Below the pieces are notes generated by a model that saw only the letters and a program-made list of their open reading frames with translations, was not told the DNA's origin and did not search any database. The translations under genes and the position numbers were made by a program. DNA of 64,000 nucleotides, taken from NCBI GenBank assembly GCA_947561395.2, contig OX387184.1:40600766-40664765 (forward strand), given 5' to 3'. Positions 43,238-55,536 of this stretch are shown piece after piece. Positions within the stretch are counted from its first letter, which is position 1. Each line of letters begins with the position of its first letter. The stretch comes from Buxus sempervirens (lineage: Eukaryota > Streptophyta > Magnoliopsida > Buxales > Buxaceae).

Positions 43238-45654
43238 TTTATAGATATTTTCTAGATTTTCCCTTTCTCTCTCCTATATTGTTGAAATGATGTTGATGAG
43301 AGAATCCAGATTTTTTTTATTTTTTATTATTTTAATTAATTAAAAGAAAATATTTGAAAATATTATTATTTTATTCAAGATATTTTGCTTTCTTGTCGTT
43401 TGACTTGCCACGTGGATAGAGTTTCTTCATTTTTGCCCTGAAGGCTGTTTTGCTCATTATTAGAGAATTTTAACGTGACCGTATAAGGTATATGGTTGCG
43501 AATTCTTTTAGTTGCCACGTGGACTGAATTTCTGCATTTATTTACGGTTTTGCCCTTTGGGGTGTTCTGCTCATAACATCCTCATCTGAACTCCGATTCT
43601 GACAAGCTCAATTACGTTGGAACCGTGTCAAGATTTCCTATCCATGGAGACAAGGTATGGCAGTAAATTCAAGCTTGATCAGAATGTTAATTTCTGCTCC
43701 CTAGGGTTTGACCTGTTTCAAGGTTCTGTTGTTTTTAGCACGTTTTGGTTTGAACAAAATTTGGGTGCTTACACCCGGGTCAATGCAAAACCGGCACTCA
43801 ACCCGAATCCAAAGTACTATAGCCCAAAGCTTCCAAATGCCAGACAATAAAATTCAATTCGATTAACAATTAATATCAGAGTGCAAAAGTCTTATCATCA
43901 ATAAAACCAATAATAATAAGCGTGGATTAAAGTCATCCAAACCTTCTCATCAAAATATAACTCAAGTCTGGTAAAACAGGTTCTATCACTCTCACTCTCA
44001 CTCGCATAAACATCAATTCTTAAATTAACAAATAACTAATCAATGTCTCAAATAACAAAACAATATCAAAACCTAACTATTATGGATAATAGTAGTCCTC
44101 TGGAAGAAAATGAGCAAACTCGCCCCCGGAAGCAAACCCCACGTCTCTCTCATGCGTATCAGTTGAAAACAAAACAAATAGGAATGAGTTACGAATATCT
44201 CAGTAGGTAACAACATGCATGAATAAATAGTTTATATATATAGAAGATAGTTACCTTCATGCTCGGTAAAAATAAACGAGATAAGCAAGATACGATACAA
44301 TCTCAATAGATTAAACAGTTCTCAAATCAAAATAGTTCACAAGTATAATCTTTTCCATCAACATAAATTTCCAACACAATAGTGTAATAATCAAGATTAC
44401 AACTAATCCATCACAATCCATCATACAACATTGTAGGACTTATAAGGACAAGCATGATTTTGAAAAGAAACTCTCCATTCACTATGCCACCATGCGACTT
44501 ATGAGCGAAGCTACTAAGACCCTCAAACCTGTATATCACTGAAGCAAGAGGCGTAATCATCGACTTATTGCACACGAAACTTACGAAGTTCGGCACGTAC
44601 CACTAGCATGCAGCACCTTAATCAATACATGGAGATGGTCGCTTATCCGCATATACAAGACTCACCAGCGAGGCTCGAAATGACCTTACAGACATGCAGA
44701 CCCCCAATGCAAACTAACTTGCAAAGGAAGCACGAGCACAAATTAGGAGTACCCTAACAAAGAAAAACCTCCCCACTCTTAAGCTTAACCTTATGGATCC
44801 ATATGCAGCTATGCCCACTAGACACCAACAATATCAATTACCTCAAACGAACATGGTTTAATAAAAGTGCCTAGTGGCATATAGGGTTTTCAAAATCTCA
44901 TACTCTTTCCAAAAATAATTTTATAAAACAGTTTCTGGTGTAAAGTTTTTCTAGTGATATTCAGAAATCATAATACTTTAAAATACATTTTTCTAAGTAG
45001 GAATTTTTAACCAAATCGAATCAGATTTCTAAATAACCCAAAATCCCATTTTATTTTCAAGTCAAACAACCCAATTGCAAAACAATCCTAAATTATTCTT
45101 TAATTTGTTTTAAATACAAAAGATCATTTAAAACAGTTGTTGTGAGACATGGGAAAATCAATTCAATGACTTCCTTATCATCACACGGGCTCAATAAAAA
45201 AGGAGTCGCCACCATTCAATTTTAGGTGTGAATGGACACCAAAATAATCAAATAAAATAAAAAAAGGCAAAATTAGAGTGAAAATAACTCTACTTTAAAA
45301 TGAATAAAAAAAATCCAGAGATGGGTAAGGAGATAAGGTTATAAATAGGGGAAGGTGTTAGGCACCCCTATTCATCCACACAAGGTGGTTGCCAAGTGTT
45401 GTTCAAGCTTTGAAAAGAAAGGGCTTACTAATAAAAACCAAATTAAAAATAAAAAACGTATGTCTTTTTCTATATGAATGGCCCAATTAATTCTGAACCC
45501 TTCATTTGAATATGCCATCTTTAGGGTTTCATTATTGAGTAAAATCAAAATAAAGAAAACAAATCTAAAGTAAAAACTTGAAAAACTAGCTTTAAGTTAA
45601 ATCCTTGAAATATTGGAACTACATAATAAAAGTTAAAAATCTTATTTTAACAAA

Positions 45655-46165
45655 ATATTGAGGAATTAAGCCTAAACAATCTAGGATACAGATCTGGTAC
45701 AAATCTCTCTTTAGTTGAAAGATCTAAACCAAATATACCCATGCTGGTGAAAAGCATCAAAAAGGGAGAGTTTAGACCATAGGATCCTCTCTCAAAAATT
45801 AAAACAATTCAAAAATCACCTCATGACATTGAAGAATAAATCCGAAGCATCTAGGATACAGATCTGATCCAGATTTCTCATTGGTTGAGAGATCTAGACC
45901 AGATAAACCCATGTTGATGAAAAACATCAAAAAGGGAGAGTTTAGACCATAGGATCTTCTCTCAAAAATTGAAAACAACTCAAAATCACCTCATGATATT
46001 GAAGATTAAATCCGAACCATCTAGGGTACAGATCTGGTCCAGATTTCTCATTAATTGAGAGATCTAAACCAGATACACCCCATGTTGATGAAAAACGTAA
46101 AAAATGGAGAGTTTAGACCATAAGATCTTCTCTCAAAAATTGAAAACAACTCAAAAATCACCTCA
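45655..46165. repeat. Tandem repeat of about 165 bp in LTR D
   Basis: Three successive copies containing GGATACAGATCTG, TTGAGAGATCTA, ACCCATGTTGATGAAAA and AGGGAGAGTTTAGACCATA, with moderate divergence. The gag-only LTRs have only one such segment (GAGAGAAGACCCTACGGTC, near 13820), so D expanded this part. This accounts for its greater length (2489 versus 1822 bp). Confidence 0.85.
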
Positions 46166-46937
46166 TGAAACCCTAGAGGTTACTTTAAGGCTTCTGATTT
46201 TAGATATATCATATTGATCATGGTAGATCCAAAATCCTAGCCTAATAATAACCAAAAGAAAGAAAACAACGATGTGGGTGTAGTTGTGTGGAAAATCAAA
46301 ACTCTAGGAGGAAAAGGAGATTTAATGCTATGAACAGCATAGATCCATGATATTCCTCCATATTTCAGCAATAAACAATCACATGACATAAATAGAGTAT
46401 TCAAAAGACACATATCTAAGATTACAACACATGGGGGTCTACCCTACGGATCCATTCTTGTCCTCCTTTCCCCTAGATCTCTCTTCACGTTTTACGGCTA
46501 GAGAAGATGCTTGAGGTACTTGGATTTAGGTTTGGGGTTACAACCATACACAGGCCTTATTCTATAGAAAAAGTATAAGAACAGGATAATCCTAGAATTT
46601 AAAACAGAAAATAAAAGGGAAGAGAAGCTTACCTGGATTTGAGAAATCAGAGAGGCAGGGGTTCTCTTCTTCACTTGGAGCTCTTCTAGCTTCAATTCTA
46701 AGCCATTTGCTTGAGGTGAGGCCCTCTATTTATAGGCAAACCCAGGGGCATGGTTGGTCACAAGGGTATGTCAAAATAGGGTTCTAGAATGTTCCAACTC
46801 AGTTTCAAAACATGAGTTGGAGTAAATTTGAAAGCCAACGTAGGGTAAAAAAGGGAAGATCACATCCCCCAAAGAGAGGTATGAGTGTAAATAAAGCTCA
46901 GAAATCGAGTATTTATAAATTCGCACAAAATTGCCCG

Positions 46938-47045
46938 TGATCGCATATAGATTGCGGTCATGCCTTGACCGCATTCTCAATGCGGTCAAGTATAAACCAC
47001 AGATCAAATGCAGTCAAGGCCAAACCGCATAGTAAATGTGGACAA
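46938..47045. repeat. Palindromic cluster of LTR D (TGACCGCAT/ATGCGGTCA)
   Basis: Includes TTGACCGCATT and AATGCGGTCAA around a 3-nt loop, a perfect 11-bp stem. Neighbouring copies are joined by ATGCCTT, the same linker as in B2, though the words differ. It lies just upstream of the TATA box. Confidence 0.85.
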
Positions 47046-48627
47046 GACCAAAATGGCCTATCTGCACAAATTCTGCATAGCCTTGACCCTTACCTGCACA
47101 TGCAATACTTATTTACATGTAATATCATTTAAGTAAATGTCTTCGTATTTTTTAATCTCCATTTACTTAAGATATTACATGTAAATAAGCAAACACCCCC
47201 CCCCCCCTCCCATTTGAATCCATTAAAAATAGTTCCAGACCCAAATTCCAAGTCAATAAAAAGTCAACTTTCCAGTTTAAGGCTAAATTCCGGTTTTTCA
47301 GGTTCGATAAAATACCAAGGTATTTGTCAAGATTTAAAGGCTCAAAAAATTCATTTATGCAATAACATTGCTAAAAACCTGATTATCAGGAAAAATTATC
47401 TTGAAATTTTGCCTCCAAAAATATTTCATTTTTTGGGGTCAAAAGTCAACAAAATTCAACGGGAAAAGTTTGACTTTGCGCAAAAGATTAAATTTGGGCC
47501 TTTTCCTTTGTGGTTTTGGATTCAAGTGAGTTAAGGATTTCAATTCCAATGCTAAGAATTGAAAATTCCAATAAAATATTTCTCTCCTTCAAGATTTATC
47601 AAAAAGCGTACAATTTTGGGGTGTCTACAGTTGTAAATACCTAAAATAAGTTGATTCAGATATTTAAAATCATTTAAAAATCATTGTATTTTGAAACAGT
47701 GTTTCAATCTGTGAAAAATCAGAATTTATTGTTGATCGCTCACCCCTGTCACTCAGGCGACTTAGGTGGGCAGTAGAACGTTTTTAACAAATTTTTCCAA
47801 ATCAACGGCCGCTCAGGTGGGCGCCCAGGCGACCTACCCAAAATCCATATTTTTCACGGTCGCTCAGCCCATCGCTCAGGCGATCGGTGGGCGACCAATA
47901 CTTACGTATTTCTAAAAAACACAGGCGAGGCGCTCATCTAGATCGCTCAGGTGATTGTGCTGAACGCTCGACAAACAACAGCTAATCCGACTTCCAAACA
48001 CTAGTTTTTATGCATCAAAACGAAAATCTACGTATTTAGATCAACTCTAACAACTTCAAAACAATATATCATCCTTCCAAATCATGTAGAAACATATATA
48101 CGATCATGTAGAATAATCAAACGTAAGAAAACTAAGTAACAACTAAATGATGTGCTACCTACCTCTGTTCGATTGAGTTTCCTTCTTCCTCCTCAACTGT
48201 AGATGATGATCTCTCTCTATAGCAACACAGAACTCCTTCTAGATGAAGAACACCTCAAGATCAACGAAAGCTCCTTCTCTTCTCTCTCAGTCTCTCGTTT
48301 CCTTCAGCCGTCAGAGAATACAAGTCTAAAATATGATTAGTATTTTGAGAAGTATTCTCTTAAGTATTAACCCTATTTTAGTCTCATGATTCCATGTATC
48401 TCACTACCATCAACTCCTATGCTACTAACCAATCAGATTAATTAATAGTCTTACATTAATACTTACTTATTTATTTCATGATCCAACGATCAGATTTGCT
48501 TCAATCTCCGGATCTCCTCCATCGGTGTGATCAGCTATATTTATAATTACAATCCATCAGTAAAATCCCCAATAAAATACCGATTATTATTTAATTAAAA
48601 ATTTTTGCAAATTTTCAGGGTCTTACA

Positions 48628-49112
48628 TCATAAGCCAGTTGCCACCAAAGTAAGGTGATAGTGATATTTAGAGGATGGAATATGGATAATAATTACATAA
48701 AATTTTAAGAGAACTTCTACTTAGATAGCCTTGGCCTTCCATGTGTTCCTTATAAATATTTCCTTTGTCATGAAAATATGCAAAAAAATAATGAATCCCT
48801 AACAGGTCGTTCGAATGGGAGTTTTTAGACATCTCAATTTGGACTGGAATGTAGAACTGAGTACCTAGCTCATATGGTATGGTTGCAAACACAGCAGCTA
48901 GAGCTCGATTTCAATAAGTTCAGACTATTGACCCAAATTAAAATCATTTGCCCAAAGCAAGTCTCGTCTGAACTGAAATACAAAATAATTAATGAGCCCT
49001 AAATAAAAGATGAGGGAATATTCTCCCACGATTCTGGCTCCCCTTTTTTTTTTCAAACATTGCCCTCCTCAAATAAAATAATCCCCTTGTGAAACCCTGT
49101 CCCAATACCCCT
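48628..49112. other. Spacer between A2 and E, no gene seen
   Basis: About 480 bp with no repeat structure and no convincing frame; contains the A2 right TSD (48628-48632) and the proposed E left TSD CCCCT (49108-49112). Confidence 0.5.
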
Positions 49113-50814
49113 AGCACACCCTAACCAGTGAGTGTGATGTGTAGGTAAAGTTGGAGAAGCCTAAGCTTGAAGCCAATCAAAGTGGCTAAGCCCCAGCTCG
49201 ACAGTGACCTGTGAAGGTGAGTAATCCCAATTTGGTTAAATAAGAATTCATGTTGTGCGAAAAATGACTAAGTGTTGGTTGCTATTGTGCAATAGGAGGT
49301 GGAGTGGCAAAAGGGTGATTTTTGCATGTGAGGGAGTTGCTTAAGTGAAATAGGAAAAAGAAAAAAAAACAAAACAAAAGACAAACATCTCATACAACCA
49401 AACCCAACACCCGACCCCTCTCCCTTTCCCTTTCTCTCTTCTTCATTTTCCTCCTCCTTCCCACTCCCATTTTTCATCTCTTTCTCTCCTCATTTTCTTC
49501 CCATCACGTTTCCCCTTTTGAAAAGAGAGCCTTACTAGCAAGGAAAGGAAGAAGAGAACTCGAGGAGGCCATTTTCGTTTGGAGAAGAAGCTTGGAGTTT
49601 TGTGGTGAAACCAACCAAGAGCAACCAAGGGTGCTGTTAGTGGGTTGATTTGGAAGCAAGAAGACTTGCTTAAGTGTTTGCAAGAGGTAAGCAATACCAC
49701 CCCTCCCATATTTCAAGTTTTAGCCATTTTCGTATATAAATGTGGAATTTAGGGTTTGATGTATGAAATGATTTGTGTGGACAAATAGGTGTGATTTCTT
49801 TTAGGGGTTTTGTTAGTAGTAGATAACTACACATGCTAGGAGTGATTTAAAGCCCAAAAACACTAAGAACGAGTGAGATTTAAGAAAATCTCCAAATCCC
49901 AAAAGTTCGGATTTCGCGAACTGTTAAAAAGCCCAGCCGCCTGAACAGTCGCTCAAGTGCGGCATCGGTGATAGTTTTAGGTAGAGGTCTAAGGCATGGC
50001 CGCTCAAGCGACTGCTCTAGCGACCTGCCTGAATAGAGGAACCCGAGAGCAAATCTTTGGCCGCTTGAAGCAGGCTCGAGCGCCCTGCCCTGTTTTCCCA
50101 AATTTTGTCCAGATTGAACTAAGGATTGATTTTGTGTGAATCTAACCCATGTATGAGTGAGATTTAGGAGTCTAGGGAGTGTTCCAATTGGAGTTGTCAC
50201 CAAATTCCAAATAGTAAAGATTTTGGGTACGATTTGCTAGAATAGGTCTCATAGAGAGAGCTGTGTTCCAGATTTTTATAGAAGTGGGATAAATTGATTC
50301 CACTACTTCAAATACCTTCCAAATAACCTATGGAAGTTGAATACAAGGACCAAACCCAAGTTGAATAAGTTTCAAGAGGATTGAGGCATAGATTGCCAAG
50401 ATGGGTCATGAAATGTAGATAATTTCCAAAAATGTGGTTTTTGCCAGATTGAACCACCAAGTGTTTTTATTCAAATCCAACCTACGTATAAGCGAGAATT
50501 ACGTGTCTAGAAAGTGTCCCAACTGGAAGCATCTCGAAATTCCAATTAATAAGGACTTTGGGTACTTGTTACCAAGGGAAATCTTGCAAAGAGTTTCTGT
50601 CCCAGAATACTATAGAATTAGGATAACTTGTTTCCACCACTTCGAGCACCTTTCAATTAACCTTTAGAGATAGAAATCAAGAACCAAGACCAAGCTGTAC
50701 AAGTACCAAATAACTAAGGCATAGGTTGCCCAAATGGGTCTTGAAAGTGGAATTTCCGGTACAGCCAATCCTTTTCCATTGACCTTCATGGTGAGTACAC
50801 CACATGGGATATGA

Positions 50815-51075
50815 TGGGCTTCGGCCTGGAATTTGGCACAAGACATGGAGGGCATTAGCCCGTATTAAATTACGAGATAGGAAAGGCATTGGCCCATATT
50901 GATTTGCATGACCTTAAGGGCATTGGCCCATTACTTGTAATATGAGATGAAGAGGGCAGTGGCCCATGGTTATTGATATTGAAATGAGGGCAATGGCCCA
51001 TGGTTATTGATAGTGAATGGAGGGCAGTGGCCCAAAATCCATGAGCAACGAATAAGGGCTTGGCCCAAGAATGAC
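50815..51075 (+). repeat. GGGCANTGGCCCA minisatellite in LTR E
   Basis: Seven copies of GGGCAGTGGCCCA-like cores spaced 35-50 bp, with linkers such as TGGTTATTGATA. The core is a partial palindrome. Confidence 0.8.
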
Positions 51076-51239
51076 TCAGGTAAGGCCATAGGCTACCTTT
51101 GAGATCTGTCATGCCTGAGTGCATGAACCACATGACATTTGAAGTAACCTTACTATTTTCCATACTATACAAGTAGGATTGTTTATACACATGCTCCATG
51201 GCCAAGTGTCATTGTTATTGTTCATGCTAGACTGTATAT

Positions 51240-51760
51240 TGTTTCGGCACCGTATGTAATCGGTGGCCGATGCCCATTTGCTATGTGTAATCAACAATGG
51301 ATGTATATATTGTTCCGGCACCATGTGTAATCGGTGGTCGATGCCCATTTGCTATGTGTAATCAACAATGGATGTATATATTGTTCTGGCACCATGTGTA
51401 ATCGGTGGCCGATGCCCATTCGCTATGAGTAATCAGCAATGGATGTATACTATTCCGGCACTATGTGTAATCGGTAGTCGACGCCCATGTGCTATGTGTA
51501 ATCAGCAATAGATGCTTACGTCATGTGTAATCGGCGTAGATGCCTAGCCACCATATGTAATCGGTGAAGCTAGATGGATATGTGTTGTTGTTAATGCTTT
51601 GATTATGTTGTAATACCACTCCATGTACCTTTGGGTAATCATCTATGGATATTTATACGACATGTGTGATCGGCGAACTACATGCCTACGTCATGGGTAA
51701 TCGATGTAGATGCCTAGCCACGGCATGTAATCGGTGATGCTAGATGGGAATCTTGAGTAG
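51240..51760 (+). repeat. TGTAATCGGTGG minisatellite in LTR E
   Basis: Four units of about 72 bp (51246-51530), each with TGTAATCGGTGGCCGATGCC, GCTATGTGTAATCA and CAATGGATGTATA. They are followed to 51760 by shorter degraded units built on GTAATCGG. Confidence 0.85.
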
Positions 51761-52924
51761 TATAACACTAGACCTCTTACATAACAATTGGTGAGATTGA
51801 ATGAAAGGTTGTACTGAATTGATTAATTGTACACCGACGCACAAGCATGCACCAACTTGTATGGCACTGAACTGTGTTATTTGGTTTATGATTTCAACTA
51901 AGCGCATGTCATGATTTAATCGATTGATATATGCCTAAACTGTGTTTTCTCGAGCGTGCATGTGTTGCTTAATTAGACATTCGTCTCACAGTTGCTTTAC
52001 TTATTGTTTTTCAAATCCATCGTCGTCCGGTGTGAAGAATCGGGCTGGGGATAGAGGCAAGGAAAATGCCATCGGGTATAGAGAGGAAAACTATTATAGG
52101 CCTTAGGTTTTAATTTCATTATTATACATGTATAGTTCATTTTGGACTTGTAACCCTTACCTTTGAGAGGAGTGATTAGTCACTCAATATTTTGTGACTA
52201 AACTATTGTGTCCTATTTCAATTCCTTCATATATATATGATTACACTTTTGATATATACATGTATAAACTGTTTGCACTTGCACTTGTTAGGAAAAAGTT
52301 TTAAAATTCTTCGTGTTTTGTTAAGTATAATGGCCCACTTGCCACGGTCTGGGACGGGTTGTGCCTTAGAGGGGCAGACCTAGTTCTGGGTCGTGACACC
52401 CCTGTTATACCACTTGTAACGCCCCAAATCCGGGTCATTTTTTTTTCATGACTCGGATCAAGGCATTAATTTGTGGTACATTACAATCAACTCAAAAGAT
52501 AAGACTAAAAGAATTAAAAGTTATCAGAGTGCTAGGAAGCTTAAATTATTCATTAGAATCTATATCTTACTATTACATCAAGTAATCAAATGAAAGGCAA
52601 TTACAATTTAACTAACTCTCAAACTCTACTAGATCATCTACTATTATTCTAAGAAAATAAAAACACCTATATCAATATTCTACTCTTGTCGTCTGGATTC
52701 TCAATTCTTCAAGCCCACTATTTGACTACCCGAGTGGCGTCCTCACTAAGATCACCTGAAAACAAACATTTAAAAGCAAGAATGAGATATAAAATCTCAG
52801 CAAGTAGCAACATGCATGGAAGAAAACAGTTTGCATATAATATTTTCAAAACATTTCATGAGTTGCAAAATAAATGCTCAAATACCAATCAAATAAGGAA
52901 ATAGTATCGTATAATTAAATCATT

Positions 52925-53215
52925 CCATCTCTTCTCCCAAGGAGGTAAACCAATTTCTCCCACCGAGGAGATAATAATCTCTGCCACCAAGTAGGTAGTA
53001 CACATTTTTGCCACCAAGCAGGTAAAAGTCTCTGCCACCACGTAGGTAATAATCTCTACCACCAAGCAGGTAAAAATCTTTGCCACCAAGTAGGTAAAAA
53101 TCTCTGCCACCACGTAGGTAATAATCTCTACCACCAAGCAGGTAAAAATCTTTGCCACCAAGTAGGTAAAAATCTCTGCCACCAAGCAGGTAAAAGTCTC
53201 TGCCACCAAGCTATT
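52925..53215 (+). repeat. 30-bp minisatellite in LTR A3
   Basis: About nine units of roughly 30 bp built on TCTCTGCCACCAAGTAGGTAA, alternating CACCAAGCAGG, CACCACGTAGG and CACCAAGTAGG forms, giving a partial 60-90 bp higher-order pattern. The antisense open frame through it (52889-53230) is an artefact, since 30 is a multiple of three. Confidence 0.9.
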
Positions 53216-53387
53216 ATGGAAACAATCCACATTGCCATCCGTGGCATATCAAACATAACCCTCAATCACAGTATTATCAAGGAATATATAACTCTACTGT
53301 AGGAGAATACACACCTATACTGTAGAGGATTACACATCTCTATCAAAATAGGCAGCATCAACTCAACCACAGAAAGGCAGCATCAAC

Positions 53388-55536
53388 TGTAATGCCCCGG
53401 ATCCGGGTTACAGGAACTAACCCGTAACTCATCACCGAAAGGTTACATTTTCACCCAGAATCACAAAGTCAGAGTAAAGGAAACATGACTAAACAATTAA
53501 ATATATATACAGAGTCCACTAAAACCAACTCAAACTAAAATATTAATCTCTAATCTAATCTCACCTGATCATAGCTTTTACCCTCCGATATCGGCTTTTC
53601 TAAGGTTTGAAAATAAAACAAAACAAACGGTCTGAGATACGAATATCCCTGTAAGTAGCCCATGCATGCTCATAAACATTTTAACATTTCTAAAATATGA
53701 TTCGGATTAAAATATGCATTAATCGACAATAAAACGAATAAACAGAATAATTCCACGATAATATATTAATAAACACAAAGTAACCAGAATAAATCAACAA
53801 ACCATAGCAGGACTCATGAAATAAGACTGTCTTTAACCAGGGTAATCACAATGTCCACTATGCCACCTCCTGGCTTAGGTGCGAAGCCAAGTACACAATC
53901 ATCGTCTTATTGAGGGAGAACCCACCCAGTACAGTGATGGGTTGGCAAGAACTACCCAAACATGGTCCGAGTACACGATAAAATGAGTGAATAGCCGCAG
54001 CCAGCCGAGTACACGATTAGGCCTCACTGAGTACATAGTGGAACACGCGTGCGTGGATAGGGAATTACAACTAGCAAAGAACAATCCCTTCCACTACCTA
54101 GCTCTTACATGGATCCATATAGCGCTATGCCTACTAGGTTCTAAAATCGAAACCAACCATGAAAATATAGTTAACACAACTCGTTCTAATCTCAACTAAA
54201 TCATCCCGAGTACACGGGGCCTCTCTGAGTACACAGAGGCAAAGCATCTACCCAAGTACATGGGCATCTCAATTTGCCTCTCCAAGTACATGGAGAAAAA
54301 TAAATCAAAACCAAAATCCTAACCCTTTTTATTTCAACTATTATTTTCCTAAAATTTTGTTCATGCAACATGCTAGATTTCATCTCAACTATTACTTTTC
54401 TCTTTACTATTATTAAATTGTCATTATCTTATTTTTAAATTAAGTTACAAATCCTAAAATCCATTTTTAAACACTTTTTCCTTGAATTTTAATTTTTCTT
54501 TCAAAATGTAACTAAAATGTAATTATTTATTTGGGGGTTGAACTTATTTGTTGAATCTAACTAAAAAGTAATTATGTAGGTTCTATGTACTAATTTATCA
54601 ATACAGTATAAGGTTTCCACTAAAAACATAATTATTTTCTAAAATAATACATCACTTTTTATTTATTATAGATGTTTTGCACCAAAATTTAAATATTTAG
54701 AAAAATTCATCTTCTCCAACTCGCACATGAACTAGTCGGCGATTTGTAAATTTTTGAAGCCTTTCCATGCTCAACACATATTACTAAATGGTTTTACACC
54801 ACTTGCAATTATCTAATACCATATTAAGCTAGATTTTAAACCTACCAATGTAATTAAACAAGAGAAAATCGACATTTAAGAAATCTCTACCGATTTCACA
54901 AACACGAAAACAGCAACTCAAGAAGAACGAAACGCTACTTACCTTCTCTTCTTCTTCTTCCTCTTCCCTTCTTCTCCCTTTTTCTTCTTTCTTCTTTCTC
55001 CCCTTCTCTCCCTGCGCCCCTTTTCCTCTTCCTACGGATGAAAGTGCAAATAGAACCCTTGGGGTTCTTTAATCTTGTATACATATATAGAGTCCTATTA
55101 AACCGTTTAAACCAATGACCCATTAAACCGGTTTACTAAAAATGAACCGACCTCTTAAAAATACCATTAAACCAACTAAACCTATTTAAATAAACCACTT
55201 AAACACAACTAAACCTAATTGAACCAATTAAATTCCTTTTTTACACAAACCAGATTTACTAAACCGAATCCAATTGAACCGGACCAATCTACCCAATTAA
55301 ACCAAATAAATTCAAGTTATACCTAAATCAACTAAACCGGTCTCAATCACCTAACAAATTTTACTATCCAAGTGAACCGAACCCAAATCAATTTAGCTTG
55401 TTCACGTAAAACAAAACCCACCCAATTAAGCCTTTTCTTTAAAATTGGATTTAAGTAACCTCATTTAATCCTTTAATCCCCTATTTGTCCTTAAATAAAT
55501 TTCAAAAAAAAATTCAAGGAAATTCAGGTTTTTACA
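53388..55536 (-). mobile_element. Solo LTR A4 inside A3 (TSD TCAAC)
   Basis: The plus strand is TGTAATGCCCCGG...TTTTTACA, 2149 bp, with perfect TSDs TCAAC at 53383-53387 and 55537-55541. It includes repeated GAGTACACG/GAGTACATG words (about 53960-54290) and the block GGATCCATATAGCGCTATGC shared with the other A LTRs. Repeated AAACC/GAACC-rich text occurs at 55090-55400. No coding sequence. Confidence 0.88.

Larger units (their letters stand above)
41019..43773 (-). mobile_element. Solo LTR B3 inside A2 (TSD CCCAG/CCCGG)
   Basis: 2755 bp, plus strand TGTGCGCTCG...GTGCTTACA; flanks CCCAG (41014-41018) and CCCGG (43774-43778) match at 4 of 5. It is homologous to B1 and B2 at the left end (GGGGTGCAGGCACACACC, CGGGAAGTCCGTAGACACC). 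TATA box TATAAAAG on the minus strand at 42986-42993; donor-like CAAGGTAAGC near 42715. Strong ACCGAAAT/ATTTCGGT hairpin clusters flank the transcribed part (41621-41759 and 43005-43237). No coding sequence. Confidence 0.88.
45141..47629 (-). mobile_element. Solo LTR D inside A2 (TSD GTTGT)
   Basis: 2489 bp, plus strand TGTGAGACATGGG...GGTGTCTACA, with perfect TSDs GTTGT at 45136-45140 and 47630-47634. Both ends are the exact complement of the gag-only LTR ends (TGTAGACACCCCAAA, CCCATGTCTCACA), and it keeps the conserved block GGTGTTAGGCACCCC (45348-45362). It is a diverged relative of the gag-only element, inserted in reverse. TATA box 46727-46734 (minus), donor AGGTAAGC near 46634. Its middle (45655-46150) has three copies of a unit of about 165 bp with GTACAGATCTGGTCC-type and AAAGGGAGAGTTTAGACC segments. 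Confidence 0.9.
41000..48627 (-). mobile_element. Solo LTR A2, split by B3 and D (TSD TCATA)
   Basis: The pieces are 41000-41018, 43774-45140 and 47630-48627. The plus strand begins TGTAACACCCCG and ends GGGTCTTACA; perfect TSDs TCATA lie at 40995-40999 and 48628-48632. After removing the two insertions the LTR is about 2.4 kb, and its rejoined start (CCCGAACC + CGGGTCAATG) matches the start of A1, confirming the excision points. A CG-rich block of GCTCAGGCGA-type palindromes lies at 47736-47972. No coding sequence. Confidence 0.88.
49113..52398 (+). mobile_element. Solo LTR E (TSD CCCCT), 5' terminus mutated
   Basis: The right end GGGTCGTGACA is followed by CCCCT (52399-52403). The same five bases at 49108-49112 precede AGCACACCCTAACC, an LTR start if the first T has become A. 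The length would be 3286 bp. A CG-rich block with CCGCTCAAGCGAC-type words (49931-50092) and two minisatellites (50815-51075, 51240-51760) fit the A/C superfamily layout, in plus orientation. The right boundary is firm; the left rests on the exact TSD match. Confidence 0.65.

Noticed and set aside
52889-53230. 113-codon antisense frame with repeats of 'CLVAEIFTYLVAK'-like units
   Set aside because: It is the 30-bp minisatellite of A3 read in a frame that stays open because 30 is divisible by three.
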